A stretch of 64,000 bases of DNA from JALZAA01 sp035938395. Its GTDB lineage: Bacteria > Actinomycetota > Acidimicrobiia > IMCC26256 > JACDBD01. The DNA lies in assembly GCA_035938395.1 (NCBI GenBank), contig DASZGY010000071.1:1-64000 (forward strand), in the 5' to 3' direction. The translations under genes were made by a program, and so were the position numbers. The notes under the pieces were generated by a model. It had not been told where the DNA came from. It searched no databases and worked only from the letters and a program-made list of their open reading frames with translations. Position 1 is the stretch's first letter. Every line of letters starts with the position of its first letter. Shown piece after piece: positions 1 to 8,952 of the stretch.

Positions 1-1
1 G

Positions 2-70
2 AAGCTCACTCCCGTGGGCCGGATCTCGGGCCAGCGCGTGCTCCGGTGGTTGGAGGACCACTTCGCGTGA
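2..70 (+). CDS. C-terminal end of an unidentified gene
   Basis: The frame is open from base 2 to a TGA at 68-70 and encodes the last 22 residues of a protein ending RWLEDHFA. Most of the gene lies outside the window. Codon use matches the neighbours, and the stop is followed by a 54-base gap before the next start. The product cannot be named from this tail. Confidence 0.5.
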   Translation, partial: KLTPVGRISGQRVLRWLEDHFA

Positions 71-124
71 TCCCTCCCGACTTCACACTCTCCTGATCCC
101 GCGCGCCGTCCCGCCGCACACTCG

Positions 125-1336
125 GTGGGGCACACTTCCCCCGTGACTTCACGGAGGTTCGCCTTCGTCGCGACCGCGGTCGGCGCGGTCGTGCTCACGG
201 GCGCGGCGGTCTTCGCCGCCTGCGGGTCGGGGTCGTCCAACCGGTCGGACCAGCGCGTCCCGGCATCGCCGACCTTCCTCCCCGCCACCACCGTGACGAC
301 CGTCGCGCCGCAGACGATTCCCGTGCCGCCGCTCCCGCCCGCGGGACCCACGACTGCACCACCGCCCGCGATCACGGTCCCGCGCGGGACCGTGGGTACG
401 GCGCCGCCGGCCGGCACCACCCCGTCGACGGTCACCGCCGCGCCTGCGAGCTCGACGCCGCCGACGGTCACGGCCGCGCCCGTCACGACCGGGACGAGCC
501 CGAGCACGACCAAGCCGAGCCCGAGCACGACCAAGCCCGGAAAGGTCACCCGCAAGACCGTCGTGTACTCGCCGCCGGCGGCGCCGAAGCGCCAGGGCGA
601 CCTGGTGCTCCCGGCCAACCACGCCGCCACGATCGTCGTGCTCGTGCACGGCGAGGGCAGCCGGAAGCAGATGCGCGGCTGGGCCGACTTCTATGCCGAG
701 CACGGCTACCCGACTTTCTCGATCGAATACCTGCTCGCGAAGCCGGGCACGCCTTCGCCGGTGTACCCGAAGCCCGAGACGGACGTGAAGGCCGCCGTCC
801 AGTACCTGCGAGGGCGGGCCGGCGCGCTCGCCCTCGATCCCGACAAGATCGTCGTTCAGGGCTTCGCGACCGGGGCGGCGTTGGGTTCGCAGACGGAAGT
901 CACGCCGAACGACCCGTTCTTCGACGGGCCCGCTCACTACCCGAGCGTCAGCGATGCGCCCGCCGCGTACATCGGGTTCTCCGGTCGCTACGACGGCCAC
1001 CGGCCCGACCAGACGAAGTATTACGGCGGTCCTCCGAACAGCCCCGACCCGAAGGTGCAGGACCGCTACGCGAAGGCCGACTCGATCTCGCAAGCGGCCG
1101 GCGGCGCCGGTCCCGCGCTGTTGTTCCAGGGCGACGCCGACAATCCCGAGCTGGTCGCGTCCGCCACCGCGTTCCGCGACGCGCTACAGAACGCCGGCAA
1201 GGACGTCACGTTGACGCTCGTCCCCGGCGCGCGGTCGGGCTTCGACCAGGATGCGTCGGGCGCGCTCACCCCCGCCGGCCAGCAGGCCGCGCAGCAGGTC
1301 CTCGAGTGGTTGCAGGCGCGCTTCCCGCCGGCGTAG
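125..1336 (+). CDS. Secreted alpha/beta-hydrolase-fold protein lacking the catalytic Ser and His
   Basis: A 403-residue protein starting at GTG 125. Residues 10-33 form an export signal ending in FAAC, a weak lipobox that could make Cys33 a lipid anchor. A Pro/Thr/Ser-rich linker (about 45-140) includes a PSTTK repeat. The rest matches the BD-FAE type esterase fold, with an oxyanion region LVHGEG (173-178) and late beta-strands. The nucleophile elbow, normally GxSxG, reads GFATG (246-250), so Ala248 replaces Ser. The usual GHGF near the end reads RSGF, so Ser371 replaces His. The acid-loop equivalent QGDADNPE is present. The fold is therefore probably real while ordinary esterase chemistry looks impossible; a binding or structural role is an inference. 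Confidence 0.8.
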   Translation: MGHTSPVTSRRFAFVATAVGAVVLTGAAVFAACGSGSSNRSDQRVPASPTFLPATTVTTVAPQTIPVPPLPPAGPTTAPPPAITVPRGTVGTAPPAGTTPSTVTAAPASSTPPTVTAAPVTTGTSPSTTKPSPSTTKPGKVTRKTVVYSPPAAPKRQGDLVLPANHAATIVVLVHGEGSRKQMRGWADFYAEHGYPTFSIEYLLAKPGTPSPVYPKPETDVKAAVQYLRGRAGALALDPDKIVVQGFATGAALGSQTEVTPNDPFFDGPAHYPSVSDAPAAYIGFSGRYDGHRPDQTKYYGGPPNSPDPKVQDRYAKADSISQAAGGAGPALLFQGDADNPELVASATAFRDALQNAGKDVTLTLVPGARSGFDQDASGALTPAGQQAAQQVLEWLQARFPPA

Positions 1337-1349
1337 CGCCGGCCGCGAG

Positions 1350-2609
1350 CTACTCGAAGCGGGGGCGGAGCGGGAGACCGCTGCGGCCGTCGTCCGTCTT
1401 CGTCGCCAGCACCTGGTGCACCTGGGTGCGGTTGGCCTCGAACTGGAGCGCCGACGCGGCCATGTAGAGGCGCCAGATGCGCGCCCGGGCGCGGCCGGCG
1501 TCGGCCACGCACGCGTCCCAGTTCGCCTCGAGGTTCGCGACCCATGCCCGCAGCGTGAGCGCGTAGTGCTCGCGCAGCGTCTCCATGTGCCGGGCCTCGA
1601 ACCCGGCGCGCTGGATGGCTGAGATCACGCTGCCGATCTCGTGCAGCTCACCGTCGGGGAACACGTATCGGTCGATGAAGCTGCGCCGCGCGAACCGGGC
1701 GCGTCCGTCGGCGGTCGAGCCGCCCACGCCGGGCGGGCGGCTGATGGCGTGGTTCAGGAGCCGGCCGCCGGCGGGCAGGAGCTCGAAGCACCGCTCGAAG
1801 TACACCGCCAGCTGCCGCAACCCGACGTGCTCGAACATGCCGATCGAGCTGATGGCGTCGTACGGGCCGTCGTCGACGTCGCGGTAGTCCTGATAGCGAA
1901 CCTCCACCTTGCCCGCGAGCCCGGCCTCGGCGGCGCGCTTCTCGGCCAGCTCCGCCTGCCGCTTCGACAAGGTCACGCCGACCGCCTGCACGCCGTGATG
2001 CTCGGCGGCGTGGAGGAGCATGCCGCCCCAGCCGCAGCCGATGTCGAGCAGGCGCATCCCCGGCTCGAGGCCGAGCTTCCGGCAGATCAGCTCGTGCTTG
2101 TTGGCTTGCGCCTCTTCGAGCGTGCTCGCGGGGTCGGTCCACACCGCGCACGAGTACGTCATCGAGGGGCCGAGCACCCGGCGATAGAAGTCGTTCGAGA
2201 CGTCGTAGTGGTGCGAGATGGCGGCGGCGTCGCGTCGCTTCGAATGTCGGCGGCCGTGGAGGCGCGCCTCTTCGGGCGGCTTCGGCACCGGCTTGAGTGC
2301 GCCCGGTCCGACGAGCCGGATGGCTGCCATCCACTGCGCGGGTCGGAGCTTCACGTCCGGCAGGTGGTCGCGGAGCGCGAGCGCGGCGAAGATGTCGCCC
2401 TCGAGGTCGAGGTCGCCGGCGACGTAGGCCCGCCCGAAGCCGAGCTCGCCCGGCGCCTGCACGATTCGGCGCAGCGCAGCGGGGGAGCGGATCTGCAGCG
2501 TGGCCGGCGCGTCCGCCGGCCCCAGCCGGCTGCCGTCGTAGGCCTCGATCGCGATCGGCAGGTCGCGTCCGAGGAGCTGTTCGAGGAGCGTTGCGAGTTG
2601 CGGTGTCAT
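1350..2609 (-). CDS. cfa: Cyclopropane-fatty-acyl-phospholipid synthase
   Basis: A 419-residue SAM-dependent methyltransferase of the CFA / mycolic acid cyclopropane synthase family, which adds a methylene bridge across cis double bonds of membrane phospholipid acyl chains. The SAM loop LLDIGCGWGG is clear. The family signature HHYDVSNDFYRRVLGPSMTYS precedes it, and SSIGMFEHVG follows. The length is normal for the family, including the N-terminal domain that contacts lipid. The start is ATG at 2609. It is convergent with the preceding hydrolase-like gene (13 bp apart) and lies 25 bp downstream of glpK on the same strand, so it could be the last gene of the glycerol operon. Confidence 0.93.
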   Translation of the reverse strand: MTPQLATLLEQLLGRDLPIAIEAYDGSRLGPADAPATLQIRSPAALRRIVQAPGELGFGRAYVAGDLDLEGDIFAALALRDHLPDVKLRPAQWMAAIRLVGPGALKPVPKPPEEARLHGRRHSKRRDAAAISHHYDVSNDFYRRVLGPSMTYSCAVWTDPASTLEEAQANKHELICRKLGLEPGMRLLDIGCGWGGMLLHAAEHHGVQAVGVTLSKRQAELAEKRAAEAGLAGKVEVRYQDYRDVDDGPYDAISSIGMFEHVGLRQLAVYFERCFELLPAGGRLLNHAISRPPGVGGSTADGRARFARRSFIDRYVFPDGELHEIGSVISAIQRAGFEARHMETLREHYALTLRAWVANLEANWDACVADAGRARARIWRLYMAASALQFEANRTQVHQVLATKTDDGRSGLPLRPRFE

Positions 2610-2634
2610 GCGCGCCAGTGTTGCCCGGGCCGCG

Positions 2635-4077
2635 TCAAAAGTCGACCGCGCTGAGGTCGGGGATCCAGCGGGCGGCGCGGCGGCACGCCTCGCGCCAGCG
2701 GTCGCGGTCGAGCTTGCGCTGCGGCTCGACGCGCTGGCGCGGCGACCAGGTCGCGGCCACCTCGCCCTCGTCGCGCCAAGTGCCCACGGCGAGCCCGGCG
2801 AGGAACGCGGCGCCGAGTGTCGTCGCCTCGATCACGGGCGAGACCTCGACGATCCGCTGCGCGGCGTCGGCGAGCGCCTGCACGAACGTCGGGTTCGCGC
2901 TCATGCCCCCGTCGATGCGCAGGCGCGGGACGGCGATGCCCGAGTCGCCCTCGGCTGCCTCGACCAGGTCGACGCCGCGGTGCGCGATGCCTTCGAGGAC
3001 CGCCCGCACGACCTGCGGACGGCCGGTGCCGCGCGTGAGCCCGAGCAGGGTGCCGCGGGCGCCGTAGTCCCACGCCGGAGTGCCGAGGCCGAGCAGGGCG
3101 GGCACGTACCAGACGTCGTCGGTGTCCTCGCATTGCGACGCGACGTCGTGGCTCTCGGCCGCGCTCGCGATCACGCCGAGGTCGTCGCGGAGCCATTCGA
3201 TGTTCGTGCCCGCCGCCAGCATGATCGCCTCGACGCCCCACGTGTCGGTGCCGCCGACGCGCCGGCAGACGATCGGGAACGTGCCGCCCGGCCCGCGCGC
3301 CTCGAACGGCGGCCGCGTCCCGCCCAGGACCAGGTCGAGCATCCCGCCGGTGCCGAACGTGATCTTGGCGTCGCCGCAGTGCACACAGCCTTGCCCGAGG
3401 AGCGACGCCTGCTGGTCACCGGCGATCCCGGCGATCGGCGGCGCGCCCGGCAGTGCCGTCGCCTCGCCCACGATCCCCGACGAGCTCACGATGGTCGGAA
3501 GCATCGACGCCGGGATGCGCAGCGGATCGCGCGCCTCTTCCGCCCATCCGGACGCGTCGGCGGCGAGGAGCCCGGTGACGGCGGCGTTGGTCGCGTCGGT
3601 CACGTGCAGCGCGCCCTCGGACAACGTCCACGCCATCCAGGTGTCGACGGTGCCGAAGCACAGGTCGCGACCTCGCTCCGGATCGACCTGCTCCAGCAGC
3701 CATTCGAGCTTGGTCGCCGACGCGTTGGGCGCCAGCCGAAGGTCCTGGCTGCGCAGCTCGAGGCAGCGCCCGACCGTGCGCAGGTCCTGCCAGCCGAGCG
3801 CGGGGCCGACCGGTTCACCCGTGGCGCGGTCCCACACGACGGTCGAGCAGCGCTGGTTGGCGATGCCGACGGCGTCGACGGGGCCGGCGGCCTCGAGCGC
3901 GGCGCGGGCGGCTTCGAGCGCGGTCGCCGCCAGCCGGGCCGCGTCGAACTCGACGAGGCCGGGCGCGGGCGACGACGGGAGCAGCGGCCGCGTCTCCTCG
4001 TGCACGACCCGGGCGTCACCGTCGACGACGGCCGTCCGCACCGACGACGTCCCCACGTCGACGACGAGGATGCTCAC
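2635..4077 (-). CDS. glpK: Glycerol kinase (FGGY family)
   Basis: A 480-residue FGGY carbohydrate kinase, read as glycerol kinase, which makes sn-glycerol 3-phosphate from glycerol and ATP. Supporting motifs are VVDVGTSSVR at the N terminus (ATP site), IAGDQQASLLGQ (the AGDQQAALFGQ signature of glycerol kinases), WDYGARGTLLGLTRGT and LRIDGGMSANPTF. The GTG start at 4077 is chosen because it overlaps the upstream stop by 4 bp (GTGA) and places the phosphate-binding strand at the usual distance. It is the third gene of a glpD / FAD-oxidase / glpK operon. Another FGGY substrate cannot be excluded, but the neighbours favour glycerol. Confidence 0.88.
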   Translation of the reverse strand: MSILVVDVGTSSVRTAVVDGDARVVHEETRPLLPSSPAPGLVEFDAARLAATALEAARAALEAAGPVDAVGIANQRCSTVVWDRATGEPVGPALGWQDLRTVGRCLELRSQDLRLAPNASATKLEWLLEQVDPERGRDLCFGTVDTWMAWTLSEGALHVTDATNAAVTGLLAADASGWAEEARDPLRIPASMLPTIVSSSGIVGEATALPGAPPIAGIAGDQQASLLGQGCVHCGDAKITFGTGGMLDLVLGGTRPPFEARGPGGTFPIVCRRVGGTDTWGVEAIMLAAGTNIEWLRDDLGVIASAAESHDVASQCEDTDDVWYVPALLGLGTPAWDYGARGTLLGLTRGTGRPQVVRAVLEGIAHRGVDLVEAAEGDSGIAVPRLRIDGGMSANPTFVQALADAAQRIVEVSPVIEATTLGAAFLAGLAVGTWRDEGEVAATWSPRQRVEPQRKLDRDRWREACRRAARWIPDLSAVDF

Positions 4078-5576
4078 GGCCACCCCACCTCGCCGAAGGG
4101 GTCGGGCAGCGCGAGCTTGCCCGGGTTCAGGATCCCGTGCGGGTCGAGGGCCGTCTTCACCGCCGCCAGCACGTCGAACGCCTCGCCGAGGGCCTCCCGG
4201 ACGAAGCGGGCGCGGTTCAGCCCCACGCCGTGGTGGTGGCTGAGGGCGCCGCCCGCGGCCAGCACGGCCCGGGTCCCGGCGTCCCAGGCCGCCCGGTAGT
4301 AGGCCTCGCGGCCATCGGGCTCGATTTGTCCGGCAAAGGTGAAATAGAGACAGGCGCCGTCCGGGTAGGAGTGGGACAGGTGCGCCGATGCCGCCATCGT
4401 TCCGCTCACCGCCTGGATCGCCTGTCCGGCCGCCGCGTACATCCCCGGGAGGTCGCGCCACCGGGCGGCGACCTCCATGGTGTCCACGACGTAGCCACGG
4501 GAGATCAGCGCCTCGAGGGCGGCGACGTCGTTGCGGTGGTCGAGCCACCGGCCGACGAGCCCGTCGTCGAGTCTCTCGGCCCCGGCGTCGACACACTCCT
4601 CGAGCACGACGTTCATCACGCCCTCGACGAGCTCGCCGTCGCCTTCGTCCAGGACGAGCAGCACGTGGCGGTCACCGGTCTGATAGGTCCGATCCGCCTC
4701 GGTCGCGTCGTAGAGGCGCAGCACGGCCGGCGTGGCGCCACGATGCAGCACCTTCCGGCAGGCCTCGATGCCGTCGCCGAACGACGCGAACCCGAACGCG
4801 GCGCGCTGTTCGACCGGCGGCGCCGGATGCAGCCGCAGCCGCGCGCCCGTGATCACGCCGAGTGTCCCCTCGCTGCCGACGAACAGCTGCGTGAGATCGG
4901 GACCGACGGCGGCGCGCGGCGCGCCGCCGGTGTGGACGATGCGCCCGTCGACGAGCGCGACGTCGAGGCCGACGACCATGTCCTCGATCTTGCCGTAGCG
5001 CGTCGAGTACTGGCCCGCGCTCCGACACGCGAGCCACCCGCCGACCGTCGACAGGTCGATCGACTGCGGCCAGTGCCCGAGCGTCGCGCCGTGCTCCGCC
5101 CGTAGCGTGTCCTCGAGCCACGTGCCGAACGTGCCCGGGAGGACGTCCAGCACGAGCGATCGGCTGTCGACGTCGACGATGCCGGAGAGTGCGCAGAGGT
5201 CGAGCACGACGCCGCCGTGCACCGGGACGCTCGCGCCGCAGACGCCGCTGCGCCCCGCCGCCGCCGTCACCGGAACACGCGCGTCGTTGCACACGCGCAG
5301 TACCGCCGCCACCTCGCCGGCCGTTCCCGGCCGCGCCACCGCGCCGGCACGCGCCGCGACCTGCCCGTCGAGCGCCCAGATCATCGCCAGTGGCCACCAG
5401 TCGCGGCTCGCTTCAGTGACCGTGGCGGCGTCGACGGTCACGTCGGCGCACGCCGAGCGCAGCCGCCGGAGCACCTCGCCGTCGACCGTGACCGCCGGTG
5501 TCGAGAGGTGCGCGCGTACGTCGGTCGCGGGAGCACCGAACGCGATCGGTGGCGTCGGCCGCCCGGTCGTACCCAT
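4074..5576 (-). CDS. FAD-linked oxidase related to alkyldihydroxyacetonephosphate synthase
   Basis: A 500-residue VAO/PCMH-type flavoprotein. It has an FAD-binding domain (VARPGTAGEVAAVLR, GRSGVCGASVP, GHWPQSIDLSTVGGW, RYGKIEDMV, FVGSEGTLGVIT) and a C-terminal domain containing SHHHGVGLNR. The last three motifs and the triple His are those of AGPS-type enzymes, which replace the acyl chain of acyl-DHAP by an alkyl chain in ether-lipid synthesis; many bacterial relatives act on other hydroxy acids. It begins at ATG 5576, 8 bp after the glpD stop, and its stop overlaps the glpK start. This setting suggests a triose-phosphate, glycerol or lipid-precursor substrate, but the reaction is not proven. 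Confidence 0.82.
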   Translation of the reverse strand: MGTTGRPTPPIAFGAPATDVRAHLSTPAVTVDGEVLRRLRSACADVTVDAATVTEASRDWWPLAMIWALDGQVAARAGAVARPGTAGEVAAVLRVCNDARVPVTAAAGRSGVCGASVPVHGGVVLDLCALSGIVDVDSRSLVLDVLPGTFGTWLEDTLRAEHGATLGHWPQSIDLSTVGGWLACRSAGQYSTRYGKIEDMVVGLDVALVDGRIVHTGGAPRAAVGPDLTQLFVGSEGTLGVITGARLRLHPAPPVEQRAAFGFASFGDGIEACRKVLHRGATPAVLRLYDATEADRTYQTGDRHVLLVLDEGDGELVEGVMNVVLEECVDAGAERLDDGLVGRWLDHRNDVAALEALISRGYVVDTMEVAARWRDLPGMYAAAGQAIQAVSGTMAASAHLSHSYPDGACLYFTFAGQIEPDGREAYYRAAWDAGTRAVLAAGGALSHHHGVGLNRARFVREALGEAFDVLAAVKTALDPHGILNPGKLALPDPFGEVGWP

Positions 5577-5584
5577 CGCGCCGG

Positions 5585-7234
5585 CTAGGTCCCCAGCGCG
5601 GTCTCGGGCAGGTCGGCGGCGTCGCGCTCGGCCGCCACCGCCGCCCGGTACTCCTTGACCTGCCGGGCGCGCTCGGCGTCGTCCCAGCCCAGCTCGCGTC
5701 CGACGAGCGCGGCGGCGTCGTCGGCCGCCGCGGCGGAGTCGTCGCGCGCCAGCAGTCGCGCCCGGGTCCGCCGCGTGAGCACGTCGTCGAGCGTGCGGGC
5801 CATCTCGCGGCGTACTGCGTGCACTGCCTCGGCCTTGAGGTACGGCAGGCCGGGGACGAGCGGCTCACCCAGCGCGGGGTCGTCGTCGACGAGCGCCTCG
5901 ACCAGCGCCGCTTCGGTGCCGTAGCGGTGGGCGAGGTGCACGTGACGGCTCGGCTCGTTGGTGTCGGGCGGCGCCTCGTACCCATCCGCCCCGAGCAGCC
6001 GCAACCGCTTGGTGCGACAGCGGCGCCGCTTCCCGAGCATCGCGTCGACCTCGTCGACCGTGTCGGCGGCCATCCGCCGGTACGTGGTCAGCTTGCCGCC
6101 CGTGACCGTCACCAGACCGCCCTCGGAACGCCGCACGGCGTGCCGGCGGGAGAGGTCGGCGGTGCGGTCGTTGGCGGCGGTGCGCAACAGCGGGCGGAGC
6201 CCCGCCCACGTGCCGAGCACGTCGTCCTGACCGACCGGCTCGATGATCACGGCGTTCAGCGCCCGGAGCAGGTAGGCGACGTCGTCGGGCGTGCACTCGG
6301 GATCGTCGAGTGGACCGTCGTAGTCGGTGTCGGTGGTGCCGACGTACGTGAGGTCGCCCCACGGCACGACGAAGACCGAACGCCGGTCCTTGGCCACGGG
6401 CACGACGACGGCGATGTCGTTGCGCACCTTGCTCCACGGCACGGTGATGTGGATGCCCTTTGCCGGCCGGATCGAGTGCGGATGACTCGGTTCGTCGAGC
6501 GCGCGCACCTCGTCGGTCCAGACGCCGGCCGCGTTGACGACGACGTCCGCCCGGACCTCGACCTCGTCCCCGTCGGCCTGCACGCGCGCCCCGCGTACCC
6601 GTCCCGCGTCGTCCTTCCGCAGCGAGCTCACACCGGCGTAGTTGGCGACCACCGCGCCGTACGCGGCTGCCGTTCGGCACAGGGCGAGCGTGAGGCGGGC
6701 GTCGTCGGTGTGCGCGTCGTAGTAGAGGTAGCCGCCGGCGACGCGGTCGGCGCGCAGCGTCTGCATATGCGCGACCGCCTGGTCGGACGAGACGCGTTTG
6801 TGCCGCTTGCCGATGCGCAACCCACCGGTGAGGTCGTACATCCACAGGGCGCCGCCCAGGGCGCGGGCGAGGCGCCGGCTGATGACGCCGTCCCTCGTGA
6901 GCACCGGGATCAGGAAGGGGAGGACCCGCACGAGGTGGGGGGCGTTGCGCAGGGCGATCTGGCGCTCGGCCAGGCCTTCGTAGACCAGGCCGACCTCGCG
7001 TTGCTGCAGGTAGCGAAGCCCGCCGTGCACGAGCTTCGAGCTCTTCGAGGACGTTCCCGACGCGAAGTCGCCCCGCTCGACGAGCGCAGTGCGCAATCCC
7101 CTGGTCGCGGCGTCGACCGCGACGCCGGCGCCGGTGATCCCGCCACCGACCACGAGCACGTCGAATTGCTCTGCTGCCAGGCGTCCGAGCGCCTCGGCCC
7201 GATCGAAGGCCGGCGGTCGGCGCGGCGGGTCCAT
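5585..7234 (-). CDS. glpD: FAD-dependent glycerol-3-phosphate dehydrogenase
   Basis: A 549-residue flavoprotein that oxidises glycerol 3-phosphate to DHAP and passes electrons to quinone at the membrane. The dinucleotide fold DVLVVGGGITGAG lies about 25 residues in. It is followed by LVERGDFASGTSSKSSKLVHGGLRYL in two parts, the GlpD signature. Further motifs are NAAGVWTD, RPAKGIHITVP, GTTDTDYDGP and TVTGGKLTTYR. The C-terminal DAO_C domain ends in LGWDDAERARQVKEY. ATG 7234 is chosen because the open frame upstream has no relation to the family. It is the first gene of the operon and diverges from the hydrolase starting near 7298, leaving only about 60 bp for both promoters. Confidence 0.94.
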   Translation of the reverse strand: MDPPRRPPAFDRAEALGRLAAEQFDVLVVGGGITGAGVAVDAATRGLRTALVERGDFASGTSSKSSKLVHGGLRYLQQREVGLVYEGLAERQIALRNAPHLVRVLPFLIPVLTRDGVISRRLARALGGALWMYDLTGGLRIGKRHKRVSSDQAVAHMQTLRADRVAGGYLYYDAHTDDARLTLALCRTAAAYGAVVANYAGVSSLRKDDAGRVRGARVQADGDEVEVRADVVVNAAGVWTDEVRALDEPSHPHSIRPAKGIHITVPWSKVRNDIAVVVPVAKDRRSVFVVPWGDLTYVGTTDTDYDGPLDDPECTPDDVAYLLRALNAVIIEPVGQDDVLGTWAGLRPLLRTAANDRTADLSRRHAVRRSEGGLVTVTGGKLTTYRRMAADTVDEVDAMLGKRRRCRTKRLRLLGADGYEAPPDTNEPSRHVHLAHRYGTEAALVEALVDDDPALGEPLVPGLPYLKAEAVHAVRREMARTLDDVLTRRTRARLLARDDSAAAADDAAALVGRELGWDDAERARQVKEYRAAVAAERDAADLPETALGT

Positions 7235-7297
7235 TTCCCCGAGGCTACCGCCGGGTCGTGCCGGCAGCTCCGCCCCGACCCCCCGGACGCGAGCAAC

Positions 7298-8107
7298 TTG
7301 TGGCACTGTGAGTGCATCAACCCGCGAGAGGCTGCCCGGGGCGGAGCTCTGCCGGCACCACTGTTCACCACCACCGACGATGTCGTGCTCACCGGCCGTC
7401 ACTGGGTGCGCACCGACGCGCCGCGGGCGGCCGTCGTCCTCGTCCACGGATTCACCGCGTCGGCGAACGACCCCGCCGTGAGCGACGTGGCGGAAGCGCT
7501 GCACGCCGATGGCGTCGACGTCGTGTGTTACGACGCGCGCGGTCACGGCACGTCCGAAGGCCACTCGACACTCGGAGATCTGGAGCGCCACGACGTCGCC
7601 GCGGCGGTCGAGGCCGCGCGCGAGCGCAACGACCGCGTCGTGCTCGTCGGCGCGTCGATGGGCGCGATCGCCGCCTTGCGGTACGCCGCCCACGCCGACG
7701 GGCTCGCCGGGGTCGTGTCGGTGAGCTGCCCGGCGCAGTGGCGGCTCCCCCGCAACGTGCAGGGCGTGCTCGCAGCCGGGCTGACCCGCACCCGGGTGGG
7801 CCGGGCCGTGGCGTCGCGCTGGATGGGCGTGCAGGTCGCCCCGCGTTGGACGAACCCCGAGCCGCCGATCGACCTCGTCCCGAAGGTGCACGCCCCGGTG
7901 GCGTTCCTGCACGGCGCCGCCGACCGGTTCGTGCCCGCCGCAGCCGCCGCCGAGCTCTACGAGGTCGCGGGGGAGCCCCGCCGGCTCCGCATCGTGCCCG
8001 ACATGGGCCACGCCTTCGCGCCGCAGTCGGTCCCGGCGATCCGCGACGCCGTCGACTGGGCGCTGGACCCCACGATGCGAGCGCTGGGAGCCAAAGACTC
8101 CCCCTAG
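7298..8107 (+). CDS. Alpha/beta hydrolase
   Basis: About 269 residues with an intact serine-hydrolase triad: nucleophile motif GASMGA, acid GAADRFVP and His in DMGHAF. The oxyanion strand is VVLVHGFTAS. It resembles lysophospholipase or monoglyceride-lipase-like proteins, and the substrate is unknown. The start is uncertain. There is no ATG, and the first GTG in frame (7385) would remove the first beta-strand (FTTTDD). TTG 7298 is used here; CTG 7349 is an alternative. A GTG at 7308 is out of frame. The stop TAG lies inside a CTAG shared with the convergent degV gene. Confidence 0.85.
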   Translation: MWHCECINPREAARGGALPAPLFTTTDDVVLTGRHWVRTDAPRAAVVLVHGFTASANDPAVSDVAEALHADGVDVVCYDARGHGTSEGHSTLGDLERHDVAAAVEAARERNDRVVLVGASMGAIAALRYAAHADGLAGVVSVSCPAQWRLPRNVQGVLAAGLTRTRVGRAVASRWMGVQVAPRWTNPEPPIDLVPKVHAPVAFLHGAADRFVPAAAAAELYEVAGEPRRLRIVPDMGHAFAPQSVPAIRDAVDWALDPTMRALGAKDSP

Positions 8108-8952
8108 GCAGAGATCTGGGCGTCGTCGCCGTCCGGCTCCCACCACCAGGCGAGGCCGTAGAGGCCGGGCCCGGTGTGCACGACCATCACCGATCCGAAC
8201 TCGCCGACGAACTTCGTCGCCGGGATGACCTCGGCCTCGACCCGCTCGAGCAGATCTTCGGCCGCGCCGGGTGCCAGCGCGTGCAGCGCGGCCACGTGCA
8301 GCCGGGTGTTCGGCTCGCGTGAGCGCAGGAGGCGGCCGACCATGCGGTCGGCGGCGGCATCGGGGCTCAGCGCCGGCCGGAGCCGGTGGACCCGTCCGCC
8401 GCGGAACTCGAACAGCGGGTTGATGCGGAGCCGCCGCCCCGCCCAGCCGGCGATGCCCGGGACCCGGCCGCTGCGCACGAGGTGATCGAGGCTCGGGACG
8501 GCGGCGACGAGCTGCACGCGTTCGACGACGTCCTTGGCCTCGGCCTGCACCTCATCGAGCGAAGCGCCGCGTTCGGCGGCACCCGCAGCCGCCAGCACGA
8601 CCAGAGCTTCGGCGCCCGCCGCCGTCGCCGTGTCCACCACCCGCACGCGCTCGCCGAGCCGAGCGGCGGCGATCGCCGCCGCCTCGTGCGTGCCGCTCAT
8701 GCTGGCGGCGATGGTGAGGACGAGGACGCCGTCGTCGCCGAGGCGCGACTCGACGGACTCTTCGAACTCGCCCGGCGCGGGGCCGGACGTCGAGACGCGC
8801 TCGTCACCCAGCAGCTCGCTCAGCGGCCGCTCGCCTTCGCGAACGGATTCGCCGCCGATGGTGAGCCACATCGGCACCACGGTGATCCGATGCTTCGCAA
8901 CGAGCTCGGCCGGCAGGGCCGCCGCGCTGTCGGTGACGATCGCGACGGTCAC
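8104..8952 (-). CDS. DegV-family fatty-acid-binding protein
   Basis: A 282-residue DegV protein. This family binds a long-chain fatty acid; in Firmicutes the FakB members present it to the kinase FakA. Landmarks in order: IVTDSAAALP at the N terminus, TSGPAPGEF, LTIAASMSGTHEAA, VVDTATAAGAE, and SLDHLVRSGRVPG followed by INPLFEFRGGRV. The GTG start at 8952 overlaps the MFS stop by 4 bp. It is the last gene of a plsY-like / MFS / degV operon, so the three products may handle fatty acyl chains together (inference). No FakA-type kinase is visible in the window. Confidence 0.9.
   Translation of the reverse strand: MTVAIVTDSAAALPAELVAKHRITVVPMWLTIGGESVREGERPLSELLGDERVSTSGPAPGEFEESVESRLGDDGVLVLTIAASMSGTHEAAAIAAARLGERVRVVDTATAAGAEALVVLAAAGAAERGASLDEVQAEAKDVVERVQLVAAVPSLDHLVRSGRVPGIAGWAGRRLRINPLFEFRGGRVHRLRPALSPDAAADRMVGRLLRSREPNTRLHVAALHALAPGAAEDLLERVEAEVIPATKFVGEFGSVMVVHTGPGLYGLAWWWEPDGDDAQISA

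Noticed and set aside
7089..7481. Start of the hydrolase gene at GTG 7308
   Set aside because: That GTG is in a different frame from the hydrolase domain and its frame stops at 7481 without family features. It would require a frameshift.
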